A stretch of 64,000 bases of DNA from Pseudoglutamicibacter albus. GTDB lineage: Bacteria > Actinomycetota > Actinomycetes > Actinomycetales > Micrococcaceae. The notes beneath the pieces were generated by a model. It did not search any database. It saw only the letters and a program-made list of their open reading frames with translations, and was not told the origin of the DNA. The stretch's first letter is position 1. Every line of letters starts with the position of its first letter. The stretch spans positions 372,001 through 436,000 of the forward strand of contig NZ_JAVDXX010000001.1 of NCBI RefSeq assembly GCF_031458175.1. The letters run 5' to 3'. Below, one piece after another: positions 54,554 to 63,748 of this stretch. A program made the position numbers and the translations under genes.

Positions 54554-54697
54554 GCATCGTGACCTTCGGTGTGGTGCTGACAAGCACTTCCTTCCCTGAA
54601 GGCCGAGCGTGAACGCTCATCGAGCGCTTCATGGAAAAGGTCATGTGTGCAAAGAAATATCCCCGAACATAGTGCCTGTCAAGGCATGAGGTTTTTC

Positions 54698-55894
54698 GTG
54701 AACAAGAAGATGAAACGCGGTCTGATCATTGGCGGCCAGGCAACTGTAGCCTCGGCGCTGGTCTTGGGAACCGTGGGGTTCGTAGCAAATAACAAATCCA
54801 TCGAGGTTGTCGTCGACGGGGAATCTCAAAACGTCCGTACCTTCGGTGGGAAGGTAGAAGACGCCCTGAAGGCAGCTGATGTCACCGTTGGCCAACACGA
54901 CCGTGTCACGCCAGCCGTAGACTCCGACATCAAGAACGGCGACACCGTCAACATCCTGACCGCTCACAAGGTCGAATACCAGGTCGACGGCGAAGACAAG
55001 ACCGTCATGACCACCGCACGCACCGTGGATGAGCTGGTGGATGAGCTCGATCTCGCTGACGGTTCTGACATCAACCTCGACGGTCACGTCCAGTTGGCAA
55101 GCGCTGAGAAGCTCACCGTGCTGACCCCTAAGGAAGTCAAGCTCAACCTCGCGGGCAAGAAGTCGACTCTGACTACTACCGCACTCGATGTTGACGCGGT
55201 TCTGGCCGATAAGGGCGTCAAGGTTGGTAAGCACGACGAAGTGAAGCCTGCCCGGAACACTGTTGTATCTGATGGCATCACCATCACGTACAACAAGATC
55301 CAAAAGAAGAAGAAGACCACCACCGAGGCGATCGCGTTCGAAACCAAGCGTGAAGAGGACGCCAAGCTCGCCAAGGGCAAGACCGAGACGGTCACCGAAG
55401 GCAAGGCTGGTGAACGCAAGGTCGTGACCGAGACTGTGATCCGTAACGGTAAGAAGGTCTCCACCAAGAAGGTCTCCGATAAGGTGACCCGCGAGCCAGT
55501 CGATGCGCTGATCAAGGTTGGCACCAAGGAAGAAGCCCCAGAGCCTGAGGAGAACTCGGACTCGGAGGAGAGCTCGAACAACTCCTCGAAGGGTAAGAAG
55601 AAGAAGTCGAAGTCCAGCTCGAAGGCTAAGGCCCCAAGCGGCGGCGTTTCCTCGACCTGGCAGGCACTGGCTCAGTGTGAGTCCGGCGGTAACTGGAGCA
55701 TCAACTCCGGTAACGGCTACTACGGCGGCCTGCAGTTCTCGGCTTCCTCCTGGCGTGCAGCCGGCGGCACCAAGTACGCTCCGCTGCCACACCAGGCAAC
55801 CCCAGCTGAGCAGGTTGCTACCGCAGAGAAGTTGCGCGCTAACGGTGGCTGGGGCCACTGGCCAGCATGCTCGAGCCGTCTCGGCCTGCGCTAA
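54698..55894 (+). CDS. RpfB-like resuscitation-promoting factor
   Basis: Secreted or membrane-tethered wall hydrolase that helps dormant actinobacterial cells resume growth. The 398-residue protein starts with a signal anchor (GLIIGGQATVASALVLGTVGF). Three DUF348 (ubiquitin-like) repeats begin near residues 33, 88 and 140, followed by a G5 domain near residues 200-275. A Ser/Lys/Glu linker follows, then a C-terminal Rpf transglycosylase-like domain with the catalytic glutamate in CESGGNW and a cysteine pair (CESG...PACSS). The GTG at 54698 is chosen for GAGG 7 nt upstream. About 210 nt with a palindrome precede it. Confidence 0.93.
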   Translation: MNKKMKRGLIIGGQATVASALVLGTVGFVANNKSIEVVVDGESQNVRTFGGKVEDALKAADVTVGQHDRVTPAVDSDIKNGDTVNILTAHKVEYQVDGEDKTVMTTARTVDELVDELDLADGSDINLDGHVQLASAEKLTVLTPKEVKLNLAGKKSTLTTTALDVDAVLADKGVKVGKHDEVKPARNTVVSDGITITYNKIQKKKKTTTEAIAFETKREEDAKLAKGKTETVTEGKAGERKVVTETVIRNGKKVSTKKVSDKVTREPVDALIKVGTKEEAPEPEENSDSEESSNNSSKGKKKKSKSSSKAKAPSGGVSSTWQALAQCESGGNWSINSGNGYYGGLQFSASSWRAAGGTKYAPLPHQATPAEQVATAEKLRANGGWGHWPACSSRLGLR

Positions 55895-55976
55895 GCCACA
55901 CGCTGTGCTTTCAGGTCAGCACCTGAACGTTGGCTTATAGCTCCGGAATAAATCACCCGGAATAGGCACTGTTCAA

Positions 55977-56015
55977 GCCCACGATGGTGCGGGAGTCTCC
56001 CGCGGCATCGTGGGC
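55977..56015 (+). terminator. Hairpin between rpf and ksgA
   Basis: Outer stem 55977-55986 with 56006-56015 (10 bp) and inner stem GCGGGA/TCCCGC (55989-55994 with 55998-56003) around GTC. There is no clear U-run. It probably ends the rpf transcript. Confidence 0.65.
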
Positions 56016-56033
56016 TTGGCCGTTTAAGGACAT

Positions 56034-56039
56034 TAGGAT
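56034..56039 (+). promoter_or_regulatory. Candidate -10 (TAGGAT) for ksgA, leaderless
   Basis: TAGGAT ends 7 nt before the ATG at 56047. The intervening GAGGGG is too close to serve that ATG but could serve the GTG at 56056. Confidence 0.45.
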
Positions 56040-56046
56040 TGAGGGG

Positions 56047-57006
56047 ATGAATCACGTGCCTGAATCTTCTGCTTCAGCTCCGCTTTTGGGGGCTGCTCAT
56101 ATTCGTGCGCTCGCCGATGAGCTGGGTGTGACCCCGACTAAGACGCTGGGGCAGAACTTTGTGATCGATGGGAACACGATCCGCCGCATCGTTGCCGCCG
56201 CACACCTCACGGGCGATGAGACGGTGCTTGAGGTGGGGCCGGGCCTTGGTTCGCTGACGTTGGGGATCCTGGATGCCGCTGCGCGCGTGATCGCGGTGGA
56301 GATTGATCCGCGGCTGGCCGAGCGCCTGCCGCGCACGGTGGAGCAGTGGCGCCCGGGCACGCATGAGAACCTCACGGTCATCAATGAGGACGCGTTGAAG
56401 ATCACCGAGCTGCCGGGCGCACCCGATGCGCTGGTTGCGAACCTGCCCTATAACGTCGCGGTTCCCGTAGTGCTGCATCTGTTGGCGCGCTTTGAGAGCA
56501 TCCGTTCCGGTTTGGTCATGGTCCAAGACGAGGTAGCCGACCGTTTGGCAGCGAAGCCGGGGAACAAGCTCTATGGGGTCCCTTCCGTCAAGGGCGCGTG
56601 GTACGGGTCCATGACCAAAGCCGGGGTCATCGGGATGAACGTGTTCTGGCCCGCGCCCAAGATCCGCTCAGGGCTCGTTGCGTTCACGCGTGGCCCCAAA
56701 CGCGGGGATGAGGCTCTGCGGGAGGCGACGTTTGCGGTGATCGATGCGGCATTCGCGCAACGACGCAAGACGCTACGGGCAGCGTTAGCCGGATGGGCAG
56801 GTTCCGCCGCAGCAGCCGAAGAATATCTGCGTGCAGCAGGAGTAGACCCGCAGCTGCGCGGCGAGAAGCTTGAGATCGAGCAGTTCATCGCGATCGCCCA
56901 GGCCCGCGCTGCAGCAAGCGACAGCGGCGCGGTAGGCGACAGCGGCGCGGCAGGTGAAAGTAGTGCTGCCGTTGAAGAAGTAGGAGAGCAAGGTGGTGGG
57001 GTGTGA
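56047..57006 (+). CDS. ksgA: 16S rRNA dimethyladenosine transferase
   Basis: Dimethylates A1518 and A1519 of 16S rRNA late in 30S assembly. The 319-residue protein has [19 protein letters not shown] near residue 35, the SAM motif [16 protein letters not shown] near residue 62, and the catalytic motif [12 protein letters not shown] near residue 130. [11 protein letters not shown] and [12 protein letters not shown] follow toward the end. The C-terminus carries an 18-bp tandem duplication (56918-56953) giving two copies of DSGA(V/A)G, an unconserved tail. ATG 56047 (leaderless) or GTG 56056 (Shine-Dalgarno GAGGGG) may start translation. It overlaps ispE by 4 nt. Confidence 0.94.
   Translation: MNHVPESSASAPLLGAAHIRALADELGVTPTKTLGQNFVIDGNTIRRIVAAAHLTGDETVLEVGPGLGSLTLGILDAAARVIAVEIDPRLAERLPRTVEQWRPGTHENLTVINEDALKITELPGAPDALVANLPYNVAVPVVLHLLARFESIRSGLVMVQDEVADRLAAKPGNKLYGVPSVKGAWYGSMTKAGVIGMNVFWPAPKIRSGLVAFTRGPKRGDEALREATFAVIDAAFAQRRKTLRAALAGWAGSAAAAEEYLRAAGVDPQLRGEKLEIEQFIAIAQARAAASDSGAVGDSGAAGESSAAVEEVGEQGGGV
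56918..56953 (+). repeat. 18-bp tandem duplication inside the ksgA tail
   Basis: GCGACAGCGGCGCGGTAG (56918-56935) is followed by GCGACAGCGGCGCGGCAG (56936-56953), one mismatch, in frame within the non-conserved C-terminal tail. Confidence 0.85.
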
Positions 57007-57980
57007 GTCTTCCAGCGTTGGAGGAACAATCGGGGTTTGCGCGCACGGTCACGGCGCGCGCACCAGGCAAAATCAACGTCAGCTTCGAATGCGGTGACCC
57101 GCGCGAGGACGGATTCCATCCGGTTGCGACCTTGTATCTTGCGGTCGGGTTGGATGAAGAGGTCACCGCCCGTCACCGTGACGACGGCGAGATCGCGGCG
57201 GAACTCGATGACGCATCGAGCATCGCGGTGGATCAAGCGAGCTTCCCGGTAGGAGCCGATAACCTCGCAGTGAAGGCCGCGCTCGCTTTGCGGGACGCGA
57301 CCGGAGTGCACGCTGGAGCTGACTTGCGCATCCTCAAGCGTGTGCCGATCGCTGGAGGCATGGGAGGCGGCTCCGCGGACGCGGCCGCGGCACTCGTTGC
57401 GTGCAATGCGCTGTGGGAGACCCGCCTGAGCAGGCAAGACCTCGCCTCGATCGCCGCGGGGCTCGGCTCGGATGTTCCCTTCGCGCTGTTCGGCGGCGCG
57501 GCCGTCGGCCTGGGGCGCGGGGAAGACCTCGCGCCAGTGCCGCTGCGCACCGAATCGCACTGGGTTCTGATCCCGGCATCGTACGGGCTCTCAACACCGA
57601 AGGTGTATCAGGAGCTTGACCGGCAACGCGAACGAGCCGATGTGAGCGTGCCCGCGCCTCAGGAAGTCTCGCCCGAGGTTCTCCACGCCCTACTCGAAGG
57701 GGACCCGCTCAAGCTCGCAGCTTCCGTGCATAACGACCTCACTCCGGCCAGCATCGCGCTTGCACCGGAACTCGCGCACGTCATCGAACGAACCGAGGAA
57801 GCCGGGGCGCACAAAACGCTCGTATCAGGCTCCGGGCCAACCCTGGCCTGCATCGCGCACTCATCAGCGCATGCGGAACGGATCTCGATGCAGATACGTG
57901 ATGAGCTCGACCTACAAACCATCGTGGTGAGCGCACCTGCGGCAGGGGCCTCGATCCTGCCCAACTGCGGCGCAGTTTGA
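57003..57980 (+). CDS. ispE: 4-diphosphocytidyl-2-C-methyl-D-erythritol kinase
   Basis: Fourth enzyme of the non-mevalonate isoprenoid pathway, supplying precursors to prenyltransferases such as the one at 21.9 kb. The 325-residue GHMP kinase has [14 protein letters not shown] near residue 18, the ATP-binding [19 protein letters not shown] near residue 115, and [13 protein letters not shown] near residue 278. The GTG start overlaps the ksgA stop (GTGA), so it is coupled. The following 157-nt gap has degenerate GGCCAGC/CGGCCTGG repeats. Confidence 0.94.
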   Translation: MSLPALEEQSGFARTVTARAPGKINVSFECGDPREDGFHPVATLYLAVGLDEEVTARHRDDGEIAAELDDASSIAVDQASFPVGADNLAVKAALALRDATGVHAGADLRILKRVPIAGGMGGGSADAAAALVACNALWETRLSRQDLASIAAGLGSDVPFALFGGAAVGLGRGEDLAPVPLRTESHWVLIPASYGLSTPKVYQELDRQRERADVSVPAPQEVSPEVLHALLEGDPLKLAASVHNDLTPASIALAPELAHVIERTEEAGAHKTLVSGSGPTLACIAHSSAHAERISMQIRDELDLQTIVVSAPAAGASILPNCGAV

Positions 57981-58137
57981 TGGCCAGCGCTGCCTGATGA
58001 CATGCCCGGCCTGGTAGCCAGCGCGGTCTGGAGGCCAGCCCGGCCTGGCGAACTTCACGCGCTGAAACCTGCACGCTGAAAGCATCCACGCACACTATCC
58101 ACTGAAAACTATTCATTGAGAAGGAAACCCTGTACAG

Positions 58138-60000
58138 ATGTCCCACCTCTTAGGTGCTGAATCGATCTCCATCACGTTTGGTACCCGCACCGTGCTCGAT
58201 AACGTGACGCTCGGCATCGACGAGGGCGACCGCATCGGGATTGTGGGCCGTAACGGCGACGGCAAGTCCACACTCATGAAGCTTCTGGCGCAACGGATCG
58301 AACCAGATACCGGGCGGGTGACGCATCGGCGTGATCTGCGGGTCGGTTACCTCGATCAAGCCGACGTTTTAGACCCCGAACTGAGCGTGCTTGAGGCGAT
58401 CGTGGGTGATGTTCCGGAACACGAATGGGCCGCCGATGCCCGCATCCGTGACATCATGAGCGGGTTGACCGAAGGCATCGATCTGAACAAGAAAGTCGGG
58501 GAGCTCTCCGGCGGGCAACGCCGCCGTACCGCGCTTGCCAAGCTGCTGGTTGCTGACTGGGACGTCATCATGCTCGATGAGCCCACCAACCACCTCGACG
58601 TTGAGTCGGTCGCATGGCTGGCTGAGCACTTGAACCAGCGGTGGCGCGCCAACGAGAACGCGTTCCTGGTGGTGACTCACGACCGCTGGTTCCTGGATGC
58701 CGTATGCACCATGACGTGGGAGGTCCACGATGCGATGGTGGATGCTTTTGATGGCGGGTATGCGGCCTATGTTCTGGCTCGGGCCGAACGCGACCGCGCC
58801 GCTGCGGTCAAGGAAAGCAAACGACAGCAACTTGTCAAAAAGGAGCTTGCGTGGCTGCGCCGCGGCGCACCGGCACGCACCTCGAAACCCAAGTTCCGCA
58901 TCCAAGCAGCCAACGCGATCATCGAAGACGTTCCCGCACCACGCGAAAGCCTCGAGCTGAAGAAAATGGCGATGGCCCGGCAAGGCAAAGACGTCATCGA
59001 CGCCGAAGACCTCACCTATACGCTGCCCAACGGCCGCGCACTCTTCGATGACATCACGTGGCGGCTGGCACCAGGGGAACGCGTGGGACTTGTGGGCGTC
59101 AACGGTGCAGGAAAATCCACGCTCATGCGACTACTGGACGGACAACTCGAACCGAGCGCCGGGCGCGTCAAGCGCGGCAAGACCGTGGTTTCAGCGATCC
59201 TCTCCCAAGAAGTCAAAGAGCTTGATGAGCTCGCGAACACGCGCGTCGTGGACGTCATCAAGGCAGAAGGCAGCCAGTTTGTCGCCGGAGGCCGCGAAGT
59301 GTCCGCCGGTCAGCTACTCGAGCAGGTCGGGTTCAACGCGCACAAGCAATACACCCCGGTCAAGGACCTCTCCGGTGGCGAGAAACGCCGCCTGCAACTC
59401 TTACGCCTCATGGTGGGTGAACCCAACGTGCTGATGCTCGATGAGCCGACCAACGACCTCGACACCGACACCCTCGCCGCGATCGAAGACCTCCTCGACA
59501 CGTGGGCCGGAACCCTGATCGTTGTCTCCCACGACCGCTACCTGCTCGAACGCGTCACCGACCACCAGCTCGCACTGCTCGGAGACGGCAAACTCCGCGA
59601 TCTGCCCGGCGGCGTTGAGCAGTACCTGCAGCTACGCGAACACGCAGCGCACGCCGGCACCGACAACAGCAGGATAAGCCACAGCGGGACAGGCCAGCAC
59701 GGAGAACCCGCCGCCGCATCGGACGCTGGGGGCGCAGCTGAAGCCCCCGCGCACAAGCCAAACAAGCCAGCGTATTCGGCAGCCGAACAGCGCGAAGCGC
59801 GCAAAGACATGCAACGCTACGAACGCCAACTCGGACGCGTCGAGAAGGCGCTCGCCGAGGCAGAAGAGAAACTCATCCAAGCGACCGAGGCCGGGGATTT
59901 CGAGGCGGTCACCCAACTCACCCAGGAAGCGGACGCGGTGCGGGAGCAGAGGGACGAGCTGGAGATGGCGTGGCTCGAGGCCTCCGTGAAGATCGGGTAG
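58138..60000 (+). CDS. ABC-F family ATP-binding cassette protein (Uup-like)
   Basis: Cytoplasmic tandem ATPase of the ABC-F family, which act on ribosomes (translation factor or antibiotic-protection roles); it has no membrane domain. Of 620 residues, the first cassette has Walker A VGRNGDGKSTLMKLL near residue 37, signature LSGGQRRRTALAKLL near residue 123 and MLDEPTNHLDVES. The second has VNGAGKSTLMRLL near residue 320, LSGGEKRRLQLLRLM near residue 413 and MLDEPTNDLDTD. The linker between them carries the arm sequence. The C-terminal ~70 residues are a coiled coil like Uup's DNA-binding end. AAGGA lies about 13 nt before the ATG. Confidence 0.9.
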   Translation: MSHLLGAESISITFGTRTVLDNVTLGIDEGDRIGIVGRNGDGKSTLMKLLAQRIEPDTGRVTHRRDLRVGYLDQADVLDPELSVLEAIVGDVPEHEWAADARIRDIMSGLTEGIDLNKKVGELSGGQRRRTALAKLLVADWDVIMLDEPTNHLDVESVAWLAEHLNQRWRANENAFLVVTHDRWFLDAVCTMTWEVHDAMVDAFDGGYAAYVLARAERDRAAAVKESKRQQLVKKELAWLRRGAPARTSKPKFRIQAANAIIEDVPAPRESLELKKMAMARQGKDVIDAEDLTYTLPNGRALFDDITWRLAPGERVGLVGVNGAGKSTLMRLLDGQLEPSAGRVKRGKTVVSAILSQEVKELDELANTRVVDVIKAEGSQFVAGGREVSAGQLLEQVGFNAHKQYTPVKDLSGGEKRRLQLLRLMVGEPNVLMLDEPTNDLDTDTLAAIEDLLDTWAGTLIVVSHDRYLLERVTDHQLALLGDGKLRDLPGGVEQYLQLREHAAHAGTDNSRISHSGTGQHGEPAAASDAGGAAEAPAHKPNKPAYSAAEQREARKDMQRYERQLGRVEKALAEAEEKLIQATEAGDFEAVTQLTQEADAVREQRDELEMAWLEASVKIG

Positions 60001-60012
60001 GGGGGCAGGTTG

Positions 60013-60792
60013 ATGCCAGAACAAACGGAAGTCACTGAGTATCGGCCGGTCTGTGAGTATCGGCCGGTGCGCATCGCGATGAGCTACGTCATGGATGCCG
60101 CGAACGTCCCTGTCAGCTATTCCGATGAGCTTCACGGGCTCGCAGCCCATACGGGGCGTTCACTCATTGAGGTCGGCGGGCACGTGCAACCGTGGTTCGT
60201 GGATGCTCTCAAACCGGGACGCAGCGCCAGCGAGGTTGTCGCGGGCGCGGAGGCGGTCATTATCCTGGGTGGTGCTGATGTGCATCCAGGGTTCTATGGG
60301 TTGGAGCGTGAACGGTGGCCCGAGGTCGATCTTGCAGGTGTGAGCGCGAGCGCCGATGCGTTCGAGATAGAACTCGTGCATGAAACCCTGGCCGCCAATA
60401 AGCCGCTGTTAGGGATCTGCCGCGGCCTGCAGATCATCAACGTTGCGCTTGGCGGCACGCTCATCCCGGAGATCGGCAACCCTACGATCCATAAGTCACC
60501 ACCAGATGGCGACGGCTGGGCTGATCACAGCGTGAGTCTCACCGCCGGCAGCACGCTCGAACGCATCTACGGGTCAGCCGAAATCACGGTGCGTTCCGCG
60601 CATCACCAAGCCGTCGATGCGCTCGCCGCAGACCTCGTGCCCGTCGCGACCGCCCCGGACGGCCTCGTGGAAGCCGTCGAACACCGGCAACACTCCAGGA
60701 TGCTGGCTGTGCAGTGGCATCCCGAAGACCTCAACGGTGATAAAACTCACCTCGATGCGCTCATGACGTGGCTTCTGCGCCGGTTTCATTGA
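60013..60792 (+). CDS. Class I glutamine amidotransferase-like hydrolase (gamma-glutamyl-GABA hydrolase type)
   Basis: Predicted peptidase C26 enzyme like PuuD, cleaving gamma-glutamyl amides such as gamma-glutamyl-GABA. The 259-residue protein has GGADVHPGFYG near residue 94, the nucleophile C137 in GICRGLQIIN, and the catalytic H236/E238 in VQWHPEDLN. The substrate is inferred; gabD elsewhere in the window would be a fitting partner but is not linked. An 18-bp-period duplication near the start (TGAGTATCGGCCGGT at 60036 and 60054) gives EYRPVCEYRPV. It starts 12 nt after the ABC-F stop. Confidence 0.83.
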   Translation: MPEQTEVTEYRPVCEYRPVRIAMSYVMDAANVPVSYSDELHGLAAHTGRSLIEVGGHVQPWFVDALKPGRSASEVVAGAEAVIILGGADVHPGFYGLERERWPEVDLAGVSASADAFEIELVHETLAANKPLLGICRGLQIINVALGGTLIPEIGNPTIHKSPPDGDGWADHSVSLTAGSTLERIYGSAEITVRSAHHQAVDALAADLVPVATAPDGLVEAVEHRQHSRMLAVQWHPEDLNGDKTHLDALMTWLLRRFH

Positions 60793-60890
60793 CGTACAGA
60801 TAGACGCTCATAAGACATACGGTTAAGAAAACAAGGCCTAACGTGGCACAATGGACAACGGCCTGAACAGTTCAGCCTGTACCAGGCTGA

Positions 60891-60962
60891 TCCGCCATGG
60901 TGTAACGGCAGCACGCCAGCCTTTGGAGCTGTGTGGTCTAGGTTCGAATCCTAGTGGCGGAG
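60891..60962 (+). tRNA. tRNA-Gln (anticodon TTG)
   Basis: A 72-nt cloverleaf: acceptor TCCGCCA pairs perfectly with TGGCGGA, discriminator G, T stem CTAGG/CCTAG with loop TTCGAAT. The anticodon stem has loop CTTTGGA, giving TTG. The short D loop is normal for tRNA-Gln. CCA is not encoded. It lies 36 nt before glmU on the same strand. Confidence 0.95.
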
Positions 60963-60998
60963 CGATAGTGGCAGGGCAGTGGAAGGAAAAACAGCCAG

Positions 60999-62486
60999 GT
61001 GTCCAGCGAAAACGTCCATCCGGCAGCAGTGATCGTTCTAGCCGCAGGTGCTGGAACACGTATGAAATCCTCTAAGCCGAAAATCCTCCACACACTCGGT
61101 GGCCGTTCGATGGTCGGCCACGCGCTCGATACCGCGCATGCGCTGGAACCCGATCGCCTCGTCGTGGTTGTGCGTCACCAGCGTGACCGCGTTGCAACCC
61201 ACGTGCTCGAGCATGCGCCTGACGTGAGCATCGTCGACCAGGACGAGATCCCAGGCACCGGCCGCGCAGTCCAAGTTGGCCTTGAAGCGATGAACGACCT
61301 CGCTGAAGGCACCGTCTTGGTGACCTACGGCGACGTCCCGTTGCTTTCCCCGCAGTTGCTCACTGAACTCGTGGAGCGCCACGAATCCGAGGGCAACGCG
61401 GCAACCGTTCTGACCGCCGCGGTTGAAGACCCGACCGGCTACGGCCGCATCCTGCGCGATGAAAACGGCGACGTCACCGGGATCGTTGAGCACAAAGACG
61501 CCACCGAAGAGCAGCGTCTGATCAACGAAGTCAACTCCGGTATCTACGCGTTCTCCGCGAACGAGCTGCGTTCGGCTCTGGCCCGGGTTTCGACCGACAA
61601 CGCCCAAGGCGAAATGTATCTGACCGATGTGCTCGGCATCATGCGTGAAGACGGGCACCGCATCTCAACGGCAGTGACCACCGATCAGTGGCAGGTAGAA
61701 GGCGCCAACGATCGCGTGCAGCTTTCCGCGCTGGGGCGTGAACTGAACCGCCGCATCACCGAAAAGTGGATGCGCGAAGGGGTCACCATCCAAGACCCTG
61801 AAACCACATGGATCGACGTCGATGTCGCTTTGTCCCAAGACGTGACCCTGCTACCGAACGTGCAGCTCGTTGGCCGCACCTCGGTCGGCCAAGGCTCCGT
61901 GATCGGGCCAGACACAACCTTGCGTGACACCCACGTGGGCCAGAACGCGACCGTGAAACGAACCGACGCAACCGAATCCCGCATCGGCTCCGGATCGACC
62001 GTTGGCCCGTTCAGCCACCTCCGCAAAGACACCGTGCTCGGTGAAGACGGCAAGATCGGCGCGTTCTACGAAACTAAGAACGTCCAGATTGGGGATCGCA
62101 CCAAGCTCTCCCACCTCGGCTACTCAGGTGATGCGGTGATCGGGGAAGACAGCAACATCGGTTGCGGAAACATCACCTCCAACTACGACGGCGTGAACAA
62201 GCACAAGACCGTGATCGGCTCGCACGTTCGCACGGGCGCATCCACCGTGTTCATCGCCCCCGTCGAGATCGGTGACGGCGCATACACCGGCGCTGGCGCG
62301 GTAGTCCGCAAAGACGTCCCTGCTGGCGCACTTGTGATCTCTGATGCCCCGCAGGTCAATAAAGAAGGCTGGGTTGAAGCTAAACGAGCAGGAACCCCCG
62401 CCGCCGTCGCCGCGGCCCTGACTGAAGCAAAGAACTCCACCGGATCGGATACAGCCCGTACCGGTTCGGATGAAACACGCCCCTGA
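60999..62486 (+). CDS. glmU: Bifunctional GlcNAc-1-P uridyltransferase / GlcN-1-P acetyltransferase
   Basis: Makes UDP-GlcNAc for peptidoglycan and mycothiol. The 495-residue protein has the uridyltransferase motif VLAAGAGTRMKSSKPKILH at residues 13-31. GTGRAVQVGLEA, TYGDVPLL and EVNSGIYAF follow in the N-terminal half. A left-handed beta-helix from residue ~260 carries GAFYETKNVQIGDRTKLSHLGYSGDA near residue 350, with the catalytic histidine, and NIGCGNITSNYDGVNKHKT. The C-terminal ~35 residues are a Thr/Gly/Ser-rich tail. The GTG start has AAGGA about 12 nt upstream. glmU-prs-rplY is a standard actinobacterial order. Confidence 0.96.
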   Translation: MSSENVHPAAVIVLAAGAGTRMKSSKPKILHTLGGRSMVGHALDTAHALEPDRLVVVVRHQRDRVATHVLEHAPDVSIVDQDEIPGTGRAVQVGLEAMNDLAEGTVLVTYGDVPLLSPQLLTELVERHESEGNAATVLTAAVEDPTGYGRILRDENGDVTGIVEHKDATEEQRLINEVNSGIYAFSANELRSALARVSTDNAQGEMYLTDVLGIMREDGHRISTAVTTDQWQVEGANDRVQLSALGRELNRRITEKWMREGVTIQDPETTWIDVDVALSQDVTLLPNVQLVGRTSVGQGSVIGPDTTLRDTHVGQNATVKRTDATESRIGSGSTVGPFSHLRKDTVLGEDGKIGAFYETKNVQIGDRTKLSHLGYSGDAVIGEDSNIGCGNITSNYDGVNKHKTVIGSHVRTGASTVFIAPVEIGDGAYTGAGAVVRKDVPAGALVISDAPQVNKEGWVEAKRAGTPAAVAAALTEAKNSTGSDTARTGSDETRP

Positions 62487-62548
62487 TTCGGTACAGTCAT
62501 AGAAGCTCCAACTAACACCCCATCCTCGAGGAGAACGGACAGCTCGCA

Positions 62549-63529
62549 ATGTCTGAACTGAGCTACAACGTAGACAAAAAACTGGTCTTGGCTTCCGGCC
62601 GAGCCCACCCAGAGCTGGCACAACAGATCGCCGACGAGCTCAAAACCGAGCTCGCCCCAGTTTCCGCATATGACTTCGCTAACGGTGAGATCTATGTCCG
62701 CCCCGGGGATTCCGTCCGCGGTAAAGAATGCTTCGTCATCCAGTCCCATCCGTTCCCGATGAACAACTGGCTCATGGAGCAGCTGATCATGATCGATGCG
62801 CTCAAGCGCGCCTCAGCCCGCCGCATCACCGTGGTCTCGCCGTTCTACCCGTACGCTCGCCAGGACAAGAAGGGCCGCGGCCGCGAGCCGATCACCGCGC
62901 GCCTGGTCGCTGACCTTTATAAGACCGCTGGCGCTGACCGTATCATGTCCGTGGACCTGCACACCTCGCAGATCCAGGGTTTCTTCGATGGCCCGGTCGA
63001 TCACCTCATGGCGATCCCGTTGCTCGCTGACTACATCCGCACCCGTGTAGGTAACGAACCGCTCACGATCGTCTCCCCGGACACCGGCCGTGTGCGTGTG
63101 GCTGAAATGTGGGCTGAACGCCTCGGCCACGCGCCGCTGGCATTCGTGCACAAGACCCGTGACCTCACCGTGCCGAACAAGGCCGAATCAAAGACCGTGG
63201 TCGGCGAGGTTAAGGATCGCGTCTGCATCCTGATCGACGACATGATCGACACCGGCGGCACCATCTCCGGCGCGGTTTCGGTACTGAAGAACGCTGGTGC
63301 TAAAGACGTCATCATCGCGGCAACGCACCCGGTCTTCTCAGATCCGGCAGCGCAGCGTTTGAGCGAATCCGGTGCGCGCGAAATCGTTGTGACCAACACG
63401 TTGCCTGTTCCAGCTTCGAAGCGTTTCCACAACCTCACGGTGCTCTCGATCGCCCCACTGCTGGCGCGCGCGATCAAGGAAGTCTTCGAAGACGGCTCCG
63501 TCACGAGCCTGTTCGACGGCCGCGCCTAA
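62549..63529 (+). CDS. prs: Ribose-phosphate pyrophosphokinase
   Basis: Makes PRPP for purine, pyrimidine, histidine and tryptophan synthesis. The 326-residue protein has the ATP loop DFANGEIYVRPGDSVRG near residue 40, SPFYPYARQDKKGRGREPITAR near residue 93 and the metal site VDLHTSQIQGFFD near residue 134. The PRPP-binding loop VCILIDDMIDTGGTISGA lies near residue 229. Of the Shine-Dalgarno candidates, GAGGAG lies rather far (about 15 nt) before the ATG. It is 62 nt after glmU. Confidence 0.96.
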   Translation: MSELSYNVDKKLVLASGRAHPELAQQIADELKTELAPVSAYDFANGEIYVRPGDSVRGKECFVIQSHPFPMNNWLMEQLIMIDALKRASARRITVVSPFYPYARQDKKGRGREPITARLVADLYKTAGADRIMSVDLHTSQIQGFFDGPVDHLMAIPLLADYIRTRVGNEPLTIVSPDTGRVRVAEMWAERLGHAPLAFVHKTRDLTVPNKAESKTVVGEVKDRVCILIDDMIDTGGTISGAVSVLKNAGAKDVIIAATHPVFSDPAAQRLSESGAREIVVTNTLPVPASKRFHNLTVLSIAPLLARAIKEVFEDGSVTSLFDGRA

Positions 63530-63544
63530 CCATGCGAGCTCTGC

Positions 63545-63550
63545 TAAACT
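63545..63550 (+). promoter_or_regulatory. Candidate -10 (TAAACT) for rplY
   Basis: TAAACT just after the prs stop would start transcription near 63557, leaving a leader of about 190 nt before rplY. No clear -35. Confidence 0.35.
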
Positions 63551-63556
63551 AGGGGA

Positions 63557-63748
63557 GTTGCCCAGGCGAGGGGAACTACGGTTCCCGTGATCGACGAGGC
63601 CTTCTGGATTTACCGGCTAGCACAAGGTGCAGGCCGAAGGTGAGCTTAGAAGCCACGACGAGCCCCCGGGGCGAAGACCAGCCAACACCACCGCACACGC
63701 GGAGATATTCACGGTGTGGCGTCATCGACCAATAGGAGAAGAGCTCTC
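63557..63748 (+). ncRNA. Structured leader of rplY, candidate cis-regulatory RNA
   Basis: About 190 nt between prs and rplY with several pairings: GGGAAC-TACG-GTTCCC (63571-63586), a perfect hairpin with a C(UACG)G tetraloop of the very stable UNCG type; and a longer hairpin closed by CCTTC/GAAGG (63601-63605 with 63636-63640), with CGGC/GCCG and GCAC/GTGC inside it. A further GC palindrome CCCCGGGG follows near 63665. I do not recognise a known riboswitch. Autogenous control of a ribosomal protein is one possibility. Confidence 0.45.

Noticed and set aside
54488-54697. c-di-AMP (ydaO) riboswitch before rpf, known in other Actinobacteria
   Set aside because: The conserved core could not be found in the 210-nt region; only the inverted repeat stands out.
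58010-58137. GGCCAGC/CGGCCTGG motifs between ispE and the ABC-F gene as a terminator
   Set aside because: Several alternative weak pairings exist but no single long stem or U-run; left as degenerate repeats.
63557-63748. T-box or known riboswitch in the rplY leader
   Set aside because: No T-box antiterminator consensus and no terminator just before the gene; no riboswitch core that I recognise.
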